A program made the translations under genes and the position numbers. Positions 16,708 to 24,063 of a stretch of 64,000 nucleotides of DNA are shown piece after piece (the stretch's first letter is position 1; the number at the start of each line of letters is the position of its first letter). The notes below the pieces were generated by a model. It was not told where the DNA came from. It saw only the letters and a list, made by a program, of their open reading frames with translations, and ran no database searches. Where the stretch lies: assembly GCA_003243275.1 (NCBI GenBank), contig QFQR01000004.1, positions 62,001-126,000 on the forward strand. Direction: 5' to 3'. This DNA comes from Leifsonia xyli (lineage in GTDB: Bacteria > Actinomycetota > Actinomycetes > Actinomycetales > Microbacteriaceae).

Positions 16708-18087
16708 GTGTCCATCGCCCATCTCGGCCTCGCACCCGAACCCGATCGCCCGCGCGACGGGTGGCAGGGCGAGCGCACGCCGCCGCACGATCTGCTCGCC
16801 GAGCAGAGCGCGATCGGCGGCATGCTGCTGAGCAAGGATGCGGTGGCCGACGTGCTCGAGGCGGTGCGCGCGGTCGACTTCTACGCGCTGAAGCACGAGA
16901 TCATCTTCGACGCGATCCTCACCCTGTACTCGCACGGTGAACCGACCGACGTCATCGCGGTCGGCGACGAACTCACCAAGTCGGGCGAACTCCAGCGGGC
17001 GGGCGGCCTGGAGTACCTGCACACCCTGACCGGGCTCGTCCCGACGGCGGCGAACGCCGGCTACTACGCCTCGATCGTGGCGGAGAAGGCGGTGCTCCGC
17101 CGCCTCGTCGAGGCTGGCACCCGCATCGTGCAGATGGGGTATGCGAGCGAGGGTGAGGTCACCGATCTGGTGAACAACGCCCAGGCCGAGATCTACGGCG
17201 TCGCGGGCGGGGTGGAGGCGGAAGACTACGTGCCGCTCGTCACCGCGATCGAGGCGGCTGCCGAGGAGATCGAGATCGCGGGCGGCCGCGACGGCCAGAT
17301 GGTGGGTGTGCCGACCGGGTTCACCGAGCTCGACACGCTCACCAACGGCCTGCATCCGGGTCAGCTGATCTTGATCGCAGCCCGCCCCGCGCTCGGAAAG
17401 TCGACCCTCGCGCTCGACTTCGCGCGCGCGGCATCCATCACCAACGACCTGCCCTCGATCTTCTTCTCGCTCGAGATGGGGCGCAGCGAGATTGCGATGC
17501 GTCTGCTGTCGGCCGAGTCGAACATCTTCCTGCAGAAGCTCCGCAAGGGCGACGTGAGGTCCGAGGATTGGACGACGCTCGCGTCGACGCGGGGGCGTAT
17601 CGCGGATGCGCCGCTCTATATCGATGACAGCCCCAATATGACGCTGGTCGAGATCCGTGCGAAGTGTCGTCGTCTCAAGCAGAAGGTGGGTCTCAAGCTC
17701 ATCGTCATCGACTACCTCCAGCTGATGACCTCGGGCAAGCGGGTGGAGAGTCGGCAGCAGGAGGTTTCCGAGTTCTCGCGTGCGCTCAAGCTGCTCGCGA
17801 AGGAGTTGCAGGTGCCGGTGATCGCCCTCTCGCAGCTCAACCGTGGCCCCGAGCAGCGTGTCGACAAGAAGCCGGCGCTGTCCGACCTCCGCGAATCGGG
17901 CTCGCTCGAGCAGGACGCCGACATGGTGATCCTCTTGCACCGCGAATCCGCCTACGAGAAGGAGTCCTCGCGCCCCGGCGAGGCCGACCTCATCATCGCC
18001 AAGCACCGCAACGGCCCGACCGGCACCGTCACGGTCGCCTTCCAGGGCGCCTTCTCGCGCTTCGCCGACATGGCACCCGGCGCCTGA
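16708..18087 (+). CDS. dnaB: Replicative DNA helicase DnaB
   Basis: This 459-residue hexameric helicase unwinds the fork. The N-terminal domain contains PPHDLLAEQSAIGGMLLSKDAVADVLE. The RecA-like motor has LIAARPALGKSTLALDFA (Walker A near residue 225), LIVIDYLQLM (Walker B) and VPVIALSQLNRGPEQR...SDLRESGSLEQDADMVILLHR. The GTG at 16708 is preceded by AAAGGAG at 6 bases. No intein interrupts the motor, unlike some actinobacterial dnaB genes. It stands alone after the S6-L9 operon. Confidence 0.96.
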   Translation: MSIAHLGLAPEPDRPRDGWQGERTPPHDLLAEQSAIGGMLLSKDAVADVLEAVRAVDFYALKHEIIFDAILTLYSHGEPTDVIAVGDELTKSGELQRAGGLEYLHTLTGLVPTAANAGYYASIVAEKAVLRRLVEAGTRIVQMGYASEGEVTDLVNNAQAEIYGVAGGVEAEDYVPLVTAIEAAAEEIEIAGGRDGQMVGVPTGFTELDTLTNGLHPGQLILIAARPALGKSTLALDFARAASITNDLPSIFFSLEMGRSEIAMRLLSAESNIFLQKLRKGDVRSEDWTTLASTRGRIADAPLYIDDSPNMTLVEIRAKCRRLKQKVGLKLIVIDYLQLMTSGKRVESRQQEVSEFSRALKLLAKELQVPVIALSQLNRGPEQRVDKKPALSDLRESGSLEQDADMVILLHRESAYEKESSRPGEADLIIAKHRNGPTGTVTVAFQGAFSRFADMAPGA

Positions 18088-18237
18088 TCGGGCACCGGCA
18101 GGCTCGAGGCAGCTCTCTCTCGTCAGCAGGATGCCGCGGCGCCGCGGTCGACAGGAGCAGGTCAGCGCTCGCCTGCGCGCGGGGCGCATAACTCGGTGAG
18201 CTGATCCCCCGTGCCTCGAGTTCGCCGGGCGCACGAA

Positions 18238-18274
18238 GGAGGGACCCGCAGCGGTTGCGCTGGCGGGTCCCTCC
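18238..18274. terminator. Bidirectional hairpin between dnaB and the hydrolase gene
   Basis: GGAGGGACCCGC pairs with GCGGGTCCCTCC, with a further AGCG/CGCT inner pairing. It sits between convergent genes and has no clear U-tract on either side. Confidence 0.65.
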
Positions 18275-18293
18275 CTCGATGGGCACGACGCGG

Positions 18294-19127
18294 TCAGCGG
18301 GCGAGGAAGGTGAGCAGGGCGGTGTTGAACTGCTCGGCGTGGGAGACGTTGATGCCGTGGGGGCCGCCCTCGACGACGACGAGCTCGCTGCCGGGGATGA
18401 GTTCGGCCGAACGGCGCCCGCTGATCGCGAAGGGCACCACCTGATCCGCGTCGCCGTGGATCACGAGCGTCGGCACCGTGAACTTCGCGAGGTCGGCGCG
18501 GAAGTCGGTGCGTCCGAAGGCCGACACCCCGGCGAAGGTGGCTCGCGGCGAGGCGATGTTCGCGAGGTCGCGCCCGTAGACGCGCTGGGCCTCGCTCACC
18601 GCGACGCCGTCGGAGGTCGAATAGAACAGCGTGAGGAAGTGGTCGATGAAGTCCGCGCGATCCGCGGTGATGCCGCCCTCGAAGTGGCCGATCGTCGCGT
18701 CGTCGAGCCCGCCCTGGGGGTTGCCCTCCGTGGCGTAGAGGAACGGGGTGACCGCGCTGGCGAGAACCGCCTTGGACACCCGACCGGCACCGTAGGTGCC
18801 GAGGTAGCGGGCCACCGCGCCGCCACCGGCGGAGAAGCCGACGAGCGTCACGCCGGTGAGCTCGAGGTGGGCGAGCAGCTTCTCGAGGTCGGAGGCGACG
18901 GTGTCGAAGTCGTGGCCGTCCCAGCTCGGCGTGGACTGACCGAATCCGCGACGGTCGTAGGTGATCGCCTGGTAGCCGGCGGCCACGAGGGCGGCGACCT
19001 GCTTCTCCCACGAGCGGCCGTTCAGCGGCCAGCCGTGGATGAGCACGACGGGCGCGCCGGTGCCCTGCACCTCGTAGTGAAGCTCGACAGGCGAGCCGTT
19101 CTCGGTGTCAACGGTGAGCTTGGACAT
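18294..19127 (-). CDS. Alpha/beta hydrolase, chloroperoxidase/arylesterase-like
   Basis: This 277-residue alpha/beta-hydrolase has APVVLIHGWPLNGRSWEKQ with the oxyanion region, GVTLVGFSAGGGAVARYLG with the nucleophile Ser elbow, LVIHGDADQVVPF with the acid Asp, and VVEGGPHGINVSHAEQFN with the catalytic His. The pattern fits non-haem chloroperoxidase/esterase proteins of about 275 residues. The natural substrate is unknown. The ATG at 19127 follows GAGAAGAGA. It is divergent from a TetR gene with two shared operator-like sites between them, so TetR control is likely. Confidence 0.88.
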   Translation of the reverse strand: MSKLTVDTENGSPVELHYEVQGTGAPVVLIHGWPLNGRSWEKQVAALVAAGYQAITYDRRGFGQSTPSWDGHDFDTVASDLEKLLAHLELTGVTLVGFSAGGGAVARYLGTYGAGRVSKAVLASAVTPFLYATEGNPQGGLDDATIGHFEGGITADRADFIDHFLTLFYSTSDGVAVSEAQRVYGRDLANIASPRATFAGVSAFGRTDFRADLAKFTVPTLVIHGDADQVVPFAISGRRSAELIPGSELVVVEGGPHGINVSHAEQFNTALLTFLAR

Positions 19128-19201
19128 GTTCTCTTCTCGAATCCGTCCCTGAGTCGTCCGGATCGAATGCGATGAGGGACGCCACCGCAAGGCCGGTATG
19201 T

Positions 19202-19219
19202 AGAAAGATCGTTCTTTCT
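19202..19219. promoter_or_regulatory. Operator-like inverted repeat, hydrolase side
   Basis: AGAAAGA, four-base spacer TCGT, then TCTTTCT: seven-base perfect arms. It is 75 bases from the hydrolase start and related to the site at 19311-19327. Confidence 0.6.
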
Positions 19220-19310
19220 GTTGAAGATCCTGGATGCGATCCGGACGCTTGTCAAGTAGGGATTTTTCGAGCAGTTGCGGCATCCGCGGCGAAGTCCGTT
19301 GGACGCGAAG

Positions 19311-19327
19311 AGAAAGGACGTTCTGCT
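19311..19327. promoter_or_regulatory. Operator-like site, tetR side
   Basis: AGAAAGGACGTTCTGCT resembles the site at 19202-19219 (AGAAAGATCGTTCTTTC) in 13 of 17 positions and lies 12 bases before the TetR start. Two related sites in one divergent intergenic region point to autoregulation by the TetR protein. Confidence 0.5.
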
Positions 19328-19338
19328 ATCGTGTGCGC

Positions 19339-19923
19339 ATGACGAAACCGGATGGCGAGGTGAAGCCGCGCTACTCGGAGCCACGCGATCGCCTGCTCCG
19401 CATCGCCTCGGGGCTCTTCTACCGAGAGGGCATCAGCACCGTCGGGGTCGAACGGATCCTCAGCGAGGCGGACGTGACCCGCGCCACCCTCTACCGGCAC
19501 TTCGCCGGCAAGGAAGCGCTCGTCGAGGCCTACCTCGATCGCGAGGACGAGACCATCCGCGGCTACTTCGCCGCCGCCGAGCTCCAGGCGACCAGCCCGC
19601 AGCACTACCTCGAGCTCGCGGTCGCCGGCATCGCCCAAGACGCCCTCCACCACCACACCCGCGGCTGCCCCTTCATCAACGCGGCAGCGGAGTATCCAGA
19701 CCCGGACTCCCCGGTCAGGCAACGGGTGAACGCGCACCGCGCCTGGTTCCGCTCCGCGCTCGAGACCGCCCTCGCCAACGCGGGGAAGTCGGATCCTGCC
19801 GAACGCGCGCGAACCCTCGTGCTCCTCCGCGACGCAGCACTCGTCGGCGGCTACCTCGACGGCCCCGACAGCATCGACCAGACCTTCGTCCGCGCCGCGC
19901 GCCAGGCTGCCGGACTCGACTAG
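19339..19923 (+). CDS. TetR/AcrR family transcriptional regulator
   Basis: This 194-residue repressor-type protein has an N-terminal HTH in RDRLLRIASGLFYREGISTVGVERILSEADVTRATLYRHFAGKEALVEAYL (about 17-67), followed by a ligand-binding helical domain with GCPFINAAAEYPDPDSPVR, typical of a C-terminal domain class found in TetR proteins beside hydrolases. The start ATG at 19339 is the first that keeps the HTH intact without crossing the intergenic operators. It likely represses the divergent hydrolase gene and itself. Confidence 0.9.
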   Translation: MTKPDGEVKPRYSEPRDRLLRIASGLFYREGISTVGVERILSEADVTRATLYRHFAGKEALVEAYLDREDETIRGYFAAAELQATSPQHYLELAVAGIAQDALHHHTRGCPFINAAAEYPDPDSPVRQRVNAHRAWFRSALETALANAGKSDPAERARTLVLLRDAALVGGYLDGPDSIDQTFVRAARQAAGLD

Positions 19924-20012
19924 CGGGTTCGACGCGGGGGCTGTCGGCGGTGCCCGTGACGGGTCTAGCATCGTGCCGACGCAGCCCTTGCGCAGCGCCG
20001 GAGAGGGATGCC

Positions 20013-20609
20013 ATGACCGCCGACGCCCGCCCGGCACCACGCCGCGCGCCCCGATGGCTCGCGCTCGGCGGGCTCCCTGTCGCGGCCGCCGTGCTCGTGG
20101 CGCTCAACGGCCTGGATCTGCTGCTCGTCGCCTTCGGGAACATCACCGACTACGGCACCAACCTGGCCTTCGTGCAGCACGTGCTCTCGATGGACACCAC
20201 CAACTTCGGCGGCAAGCCGGGCCAAGACCTCGACAACGACGTCATGTGGCGCGCGATCACCTCGCCCGTGCTGCAGAACATCGGCTACGTGCTGATCATC
20301 GTGTGGGAGTCGCTCAGCGGCATCATCCTCGCGACCGCGTTCGTGCTGTGGGTGCGGGGGCGTCGCACGGGCTACGCATCGGCGCGGGCTCTCTCGTCGA
20401 TCGGCTTGCTGATGGTGGTCGCCCTGTTCCTCGGCGGCTTCATCGCGATCGGCGGCGAGTGGTTCGAGATGTGGCGGTCGACCGCCTGGAACGGCGAGGA
20501 TGCGGCACTCCGCACCGCGGTGCTCGCGCTCGTCAGCCTCGTCATCGTGCACCTGCAGGGCCTCACCCCACGGGCGGTTCCGGCGGACGAGCGAGCGACG
20601 CCCGCCTGA
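20013..20609 (+). CDS. DUF2165 family small integral membrane protein
   Basis: This 198-residue protein has four hydrophobic segments (about 17-38, 90-112, 128-150, 167-185). The DUF2165 landmarks are NITDYGTNLAFVQHVLSMDTT, an external loop, and GGEWFEMWRSTAWNG. The function is unknown; members are predicted small membrane proteins. The ATG at 20013 overlaps an out-of-frame ATG at 20008. It follows TetR by 89 bases on the same strand; linkage to the hydrolase/TetR pair is uncertain. Confidence 0.82.
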   Translation: MTADARPAPRRAPRWLALGGLPVAAAVLVALNGLDLLLVAFGNITDYGTNLAFVQHVLSMDTTNFGGKPGQDLDNDVMWRAITSPVLQNIGYVLIIVWESLSGIILATAFVLWVRGRRTGYASARALSSIGLLMVVALFLGGFIAIGGEWFEMWRSTAWNGEDAALRTAVLALVSLVIVHLQGLTPRAVPADERATPA

Positions 20610-20714
20610 ATCCTCCGGCACAGCGGGTGCACCGGCATCCCCTCGGTCACCGCCGGGCGCATCGTCGAGATCATCCCTCGTGCCCGGAGGAGCTCGCGGC
20701 GTAGCGTGGAGCGC

Positions 20715-21608
20715 ATGCAGGTCGTGGTCGGGGGAGCATCCGGGATGATCGGTCGCGCCCTCGTCGCGCGGCTGCGGGAGCGCGGCGACCGGGTGCTCGT
20801 GCTCGTGAGGCGCGAGGCGACGGGCGCCGACGAGCGGGGATGGGATCCGTCCGACGGGCATCTCGACGCATCCGCTCTCACCGGCGCGGACGCCCTGGTC
20901 AACCTCTCGGGCGCGCCCGTCGCGAAGCTGCCGTGGACCCGCGCGCACCGCGCCGCGATCCTCGCCTCGCGCATCCAGGCGACCACGGCTCTCGTCGGGG
21001 CCTTGCACGAGCGCGCGCGAGCCGACTCGCCCGTGCCGGTGCTGGTGAGCGGCTCGGCCACGGGTGTCTACGGCGACCGGCCGGGGGAGGAGCTCACCGA
21101 GGATGCGGCACCTGGCGGCGGCTTCCTCGCGGAGGTCGTTCGTGCCTGGGAAGGTGCCGCGCTGACCGCGCCGCCCGAGACCCGGGTCGCACTCGCCCGC
21201 ACCGGACACGTGATCGGCCCAGAGGGTGCGACGGCTCCGCTGCGACTGCTCGCCCGCTTCGGACTCGCCGGGCCGCTCGGCAGCGGGCGGCAGCATTGGC
21301 CGTGGATCTCGCTCGACGACGAGGTCTCGGCCCTCGTGCACCTCATCGACACCGAGGTCCGCGGGCCGGTCAACCTCGTCGGGCCGGAGGCGGCGACATC
21401 CGCCGACGTGGTGCGGGCCGTCGCCGCCGAGGCGCACCGTCCCTACTGGCTGCCGGCACCCGGGTTCGCGATCAGCACGGCGCTCGGCGAGGCAGGACGC
21501 GAGCTGCTGCTCGCCGACCAGTTGGTGCGGCCGGGGGTGCTCACCGCATCCGGATTCGCCTTCCGGCATCGCACCGTCGAGGAGGCGGTCGCCGCCGTGC
21601 GCGGCTGA
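20715..21608 (+). CDS. TIGR01777-type NAD(P)-binding epimerase/SDR protein
   Basis: This 297-residue extended SDR-like protein has GGASGMIGRALVARL (nucleotide-binding, residues 5-19), DALVNLSGAPVAKLPWTRAHRAAILASRI, VLVSGSATGVYGDRPGEELTED with the Tyr region, and a C-terminal half ending FAFRHRTVEEAVAAV. This is the TIGR01777/YfcH/SDR39U1 family, whose biochemical function is not established. ATG 20715 (MQVVV) is preferred to GTG 20706, three codons upstream. It is monocistronic by position, 105 bases after DUF2165. Confidence 0.88.
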   Translation: MQVVVGGASGMIGRALVARLRERGDRVLVLVRREATGADERGWDPSDGHLDASALTGADALVNLSGAPVAKLPWTRAHRAAILASRIQATTALVGALHERARADSPVPVLVSGSATGVYGDRPGEELTEDAAPGGGFLAEVVRAWEGAALTAPPETRVALARTGHVIGPEGATAPLRLLARFGLAGPLGSGRQHWPWISLDDEVSALVHLIDTEVRGPVNLVGPEAATSADVVRAVAAEAHRPYWLPAPGFAISTALGEAGRELLLADQLVRPGVLTASGFAFRHRTVEEAVAAVRG

Positions 21609-21646
21609 CGGAAACGGGGCACCGCATCCGAACGTAGGATGGGGAG

Positions 21647-22264
21647 GTGCCCACCGAAGCTTCGCCCGCTCTCGGAGCGCCGGACACCTGGGTCGCTCCG
21701 CTCGCACGAGCCGTTCCCGCGCTCGTGCTCGGCCTCGTCATCACCTTCAGCCAGGACCATTCGGCGGCGCTGGGGCTCATCTGCTTCGGCGTGTTCGCGA
21801 TCGTGACCGCGGCCGTGCTGCTCGCCTCCGGGCTGCGCGCCGACCGCGCACTGCGGGGACTCGTGCTCACTCAGGGCGTCGTGACCGCGATCGCGGGCAT
21901 CGCCGCGCTCGTGCTGCCGGGCGGTGGCGTCGGCTACCTGGTGTCGGTGCTCAGCGCCTGGGCGATCGTGAGCGGCGCGTTGGAGGCCGTCAACGGCATC
22001 CGGTTCCGTCGGGCGCGCACCGCCGCCCGGGACTGGCTCGTGACGGGGGTGCTCACGGTGCTGCTGGGTCTCGCAGTCCTGCTCGTGCCGCAGACCTTCG
22101 CCGACCCGTACGCCTTCGGCAAGGTGTCGGGCGTCGTCACCGCCGACATCCTGCTCGTCGGGATCCTCGGGGCGTGGGCGATCATCGTCGGTGTGCAGCT
22201 CGCGATCTCCGCGGGCACCCTGCGTGGCGCGCGGGCGACATCCGAGAAGGCGGTCGAGGTATGA
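21647..22264 (+). CDS. DUF308/HdeD-like polytopic membrane protein
   Basis: This 205-residue protein is almost entirely hydrophobic, with about six transmembrane helices arranged as DUF308-type pairs (LGLICFGVFAIVTAAVLLASGL, GVVTAIAGIAALVLPGG, AWAIVSGALEAVNGIRFRR, GVLTVLLGLAVLLVPQ, ILGAWAIIVGVQLAISAG). The GTG start at 21647 follows GGGGAG very closely, so the start is less certain. It overlaps the next gene by 4 bases (ATGA). The function is unknown; HdeD itself protects against acid in enterobacteria. Confidence 0.72.
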   Translation: MPTEASPALGAPDTWVAPLARAVPALVLGLVITFSQDHSAALGLICFGVFAIVTAAVLLASGLRADRALRGLVLTQGVVTAIAGIAALVLPGGGVGYLVSVLSAWAIVSGALEAVNGIRFRRARTAARDWLVTGVLTVLLGLAVLLVPQTFADPYAFGKVSGVVTADILLVGILGAWAIIVGVQLAISAGTLRGARATSEKAVEV

Positions 22265-22563
22265 GCGGTCAGACTCCGGCGCCCACCCGGCGCGACAAGA
22301 TGAGGCCCGTCGAGCTGCTCGTGATGGCGGGTGTCTTCGGCGTGTTCGTCGGGGCGTTCGTCGTCATGGGAACCCGCGAGTGGATGCTCGCGCTCATCAT
22401 GGCGGGGGTGGCCTTCGTGGCCTCGGTGGTCGTGCTGGCGACCCTGCTCATCGCGGTCGGCCCCAAGATCGAAGAGAACCGCGTCGACCCGGTCGACCCG
22501 GATGCGCCCACCGGCGCCGCGGGCTCGGTGCACCGCGATCCGCACCGTCCTCGCGGGCACTGA
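22261..22563 (+). CDS. Small two-helix membrane protein, unknown function
   Basis: This 100-residue protein has two transmembrane helices (VELLVMAGVFGVFVGAFVVMG and LALIMAGVAFVASVVVLATLLIAVG) and hydrophilic ends. The C-terminus is rich in Asp/Pro and His/Arg (HRDPHRPRGH). The ATGA overlap with the DUF308 gene makes coexpression likely. Similar short proteins occur beside DUF308 genes in Microbacteriaceae, as far as I recall; no function can be given. Confidence 0.75.
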   Translation: MSGQTPAPTRRDKMRPVELLVMAGVFGVFVGAFVVMGTREWMLALIMAGVAFVASVVVLATLLIAVGPKIEENRVDPVDPDAPTGAAGSVHRDPHRPRGH

Positions 22564-22605
22564 GGCGGCATCCGCGGGCGGCGTTCCGCGCCCGGGATGT
22601 CAAAG

Positions 22606-22667
22606 AAGCAGGACAAACCTGCGGTAAAGCCCGCGATCTCGGCGGCGGGCGGCAGTTTGTCCTGCTT
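22606..22667. terminator. Long nested hairpin with T-run
   Basis: AAGCAGGACAAAC pairs perfectly with GTTTGTCCTGCTT (13 bp). The 36-base interior forms a second stem GCCCGC/GCGGGC. TTT continues after the right arm, so it can terminate the DUF308 operon; the reverse strand ends similarly with TTT (from AAA before the left arm). It shares the GCAGGA core with the hairpin at 23856-23946. Confidence 0.65.
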
Positions 22668-22742
22668 TTTCGACGCCCGCGACGGACGGATGCCGGCGAG
22701 CCGGACATGTGGGAGTGGACACTCACCACGAAGGAGATCGCC

Positions 22743-23360
22743 GTGATCGACACCGACCCGCTCGACGAGCTGCTGAGCCGCAGCGCCCCCGCCACGACCG
22801 CCCGCACGCCCGCGCTGCGTGAGGAGCTCACGCGGATGGCGGTCGCCTCGGCGTCCGAGCGGCGCGCATCCGTATCCCGTCGGCGCCTCGTGATCGGAAC
22901 GGGGGTCGCGACCGCCCTGCTGCTCGCGAGTGCCGGCACCGCGGCGGCGACCGGGATCATCGACTGGCGTCCGTGGGCACAGGACCCGGATGTCGTCTAC
23001 ACCTACACGCTGCCGAGCGGCGAGCCGTGCGAGCTGCGGGTCGTCTTCGACGACGACGCCACCGGCGCGGTGGCGCGCGACATCGTCGCCGGTGCCGATC
23101 TTGACGCGGAGATCGACGTCGACGCCGCGATCGCCGACATGCGGGCGGCGACCAGCATCGGCACGGATGAGTTCGGCAACAGCTGGGACATGGGCTACGG
23201 CACCGAGTACTACCCGGGCATCGACGAGGAGTACGACATAGCCGTCGGCCATGCGGTTAGCGGATTCTTGGTCGTCGAGCTCCGAGCGCGCGGCATTCCC
23301 GACGCCGCACAGAACTCCACGTACGCATCGACCTGCTCGATCGAGCGGGCGAATGGCTGA
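22743..23360 (+). CDS. Single-pass membrane protein coupled to an ECF sigma factor
   Basis: This 205-residue protein has a cytoplasmic N-terminal part of about 45 residues (LDELLSRSAPATTARTPALREELTRMAV), one transmembrane helix (LVIGTGVATALLLASAGTAAA) and an extracytoplasmic domain with two Cys (GEPCELRV and STCSIERA) that could bond. The GTG at 22743 is chosen for AAGGAG 5 bases before. The topology resembles anti-sigma factors, but there is no ZAS motif (HxxxCxxC), so that role is inference from the 8-base overlap with the sigma gene. It could instead be a sigma-regulated surface protein. Confidence 0.75.
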   Translation: MIDTDPLDELLSRSAPATTARTPALREELTRMAVASASERRASVSRRRLVIGTGVATALLLASAGTAAATGIIDWRPWAQDPDVVYTYTLPSGEPCELRVVFDDDATGAVARDIVAGADLDAEIDVDAAIADMRAATSIGTDEFGNSWDMGYGTEYYPGIDEEYDIAVGHAVSGFLVVELRARGIPDAAQNSTYASTCSIERANG

Positions 23361-23850
23361 CGACCGGGCCGCGCGGCTCACCGAGGAGCTCGCCGCGACC
23401 GCGCCGGAGCTGCTCGCCTACTTCGAGCGCCGGGTGCAGGCGGCCGACGCCGCCGACCTGCTCGCCGAGGTGATGCTGACCGCCTGGCGGCGTGTCGGCG
23501 AGCTCCCGGACGACCCGGAGCGCGCCCGCATGTGGCTGTTCGTGACGGCACGCAACGTGCTCGCGAACGCCGCGCGCGGCGAGCGTCGGCGTTGGCGGCT
23601 GGCGAACCGGCTGCGCCTGATGGTGCAGCCGACCGCCGCACCGGATGCGGGGGAGGGCGCCGAGGTGCGCGACGCGATCGCGCGGCTGGCTCCCGAGCAG
23701 GCCGAGCTCGTGCGGCTCGTGCACTGGGAGGGACTCAGCCTCGCGGATGCCGCCGAGGTGCTCGGCATCCCGGCGTCGACGGCTCGCGGTCGCCACCAGC
23801 GCGCGAAGGCCGAGCTGCGGGAGGCCCTCGCCGCATCCATTGCGGGGTAG
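23353..23850 (+). CDS. ECF-type RNA polymerase sigma factor
   Basis: This 165-residue protein has sigma region 2 at about 10-75 (ADLLAEVMLTAWRRVGELPDDPERARMWLFVTARNVLANAARG) and region 4 at about 105-155 (AIARLAPEQAELVRLVHWEGLSLADAAEVLGIPASTARGRHQRAKAELREAL). Regions 1 and 3 are absent, as in the ECF class. The ATG lies inside the 3' end of the preceding membrane-protein gene (ATGGCTGA). The target promoters are unknown. Confidence 0.88.
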   Translation: MADDRAARLTEELAATAPELLAYFERRVQAADAADLLAEVMLTAWRRVGELPDDPERARMWLFVTARNVLANAARGERRRWRLANRLRLMVQPTAAPDAGEGAEVRDAIARLAPEQAELVRLVHWEGLSLADAAEVLGIPASTARGRHQRAKAELREALAASIAG

Positions 23851-23855
23851 CCCGC

Positions 23856-23946
23856 GGGTCGAAAATGCAGGAGAACTCGGGCGTGTCTAGGTGCCGGCGC
23901 AGGCGAACTCGGGACTGCAGCTCCGCAACTCCTGCATTTTCGACCC
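23856..23946. repeat. Long inverted repeat (18-bp perfect arms) between sigma gene and purB
   Basis: GGGTCGAAAATGCAGGAG at 23856-23873 pairs perfectly with CTCCTGCATTTTCGACCC at 23929-23946. The 55-base interior contains two copies of GAACTCGGG. It lies between convergent genes, so it may act as a two-way terminator. Its AT-rich GAAAATGCAGGAG arms look unlike the local sequence and recall a repetitive element. Confidence 0.75.
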
Positions 23947-24063
23947 GAGCTGAGCTGCGGTTCTGCGTGGGCGCGGGCGGCGGATGCGACGGCTCGGCTG
24001 GCAGGCCCCGCGGGGCGGCGGATGTGGCGGCGCGGCTGGCGGGCCCCGTGGCGGGGCGGCGGC

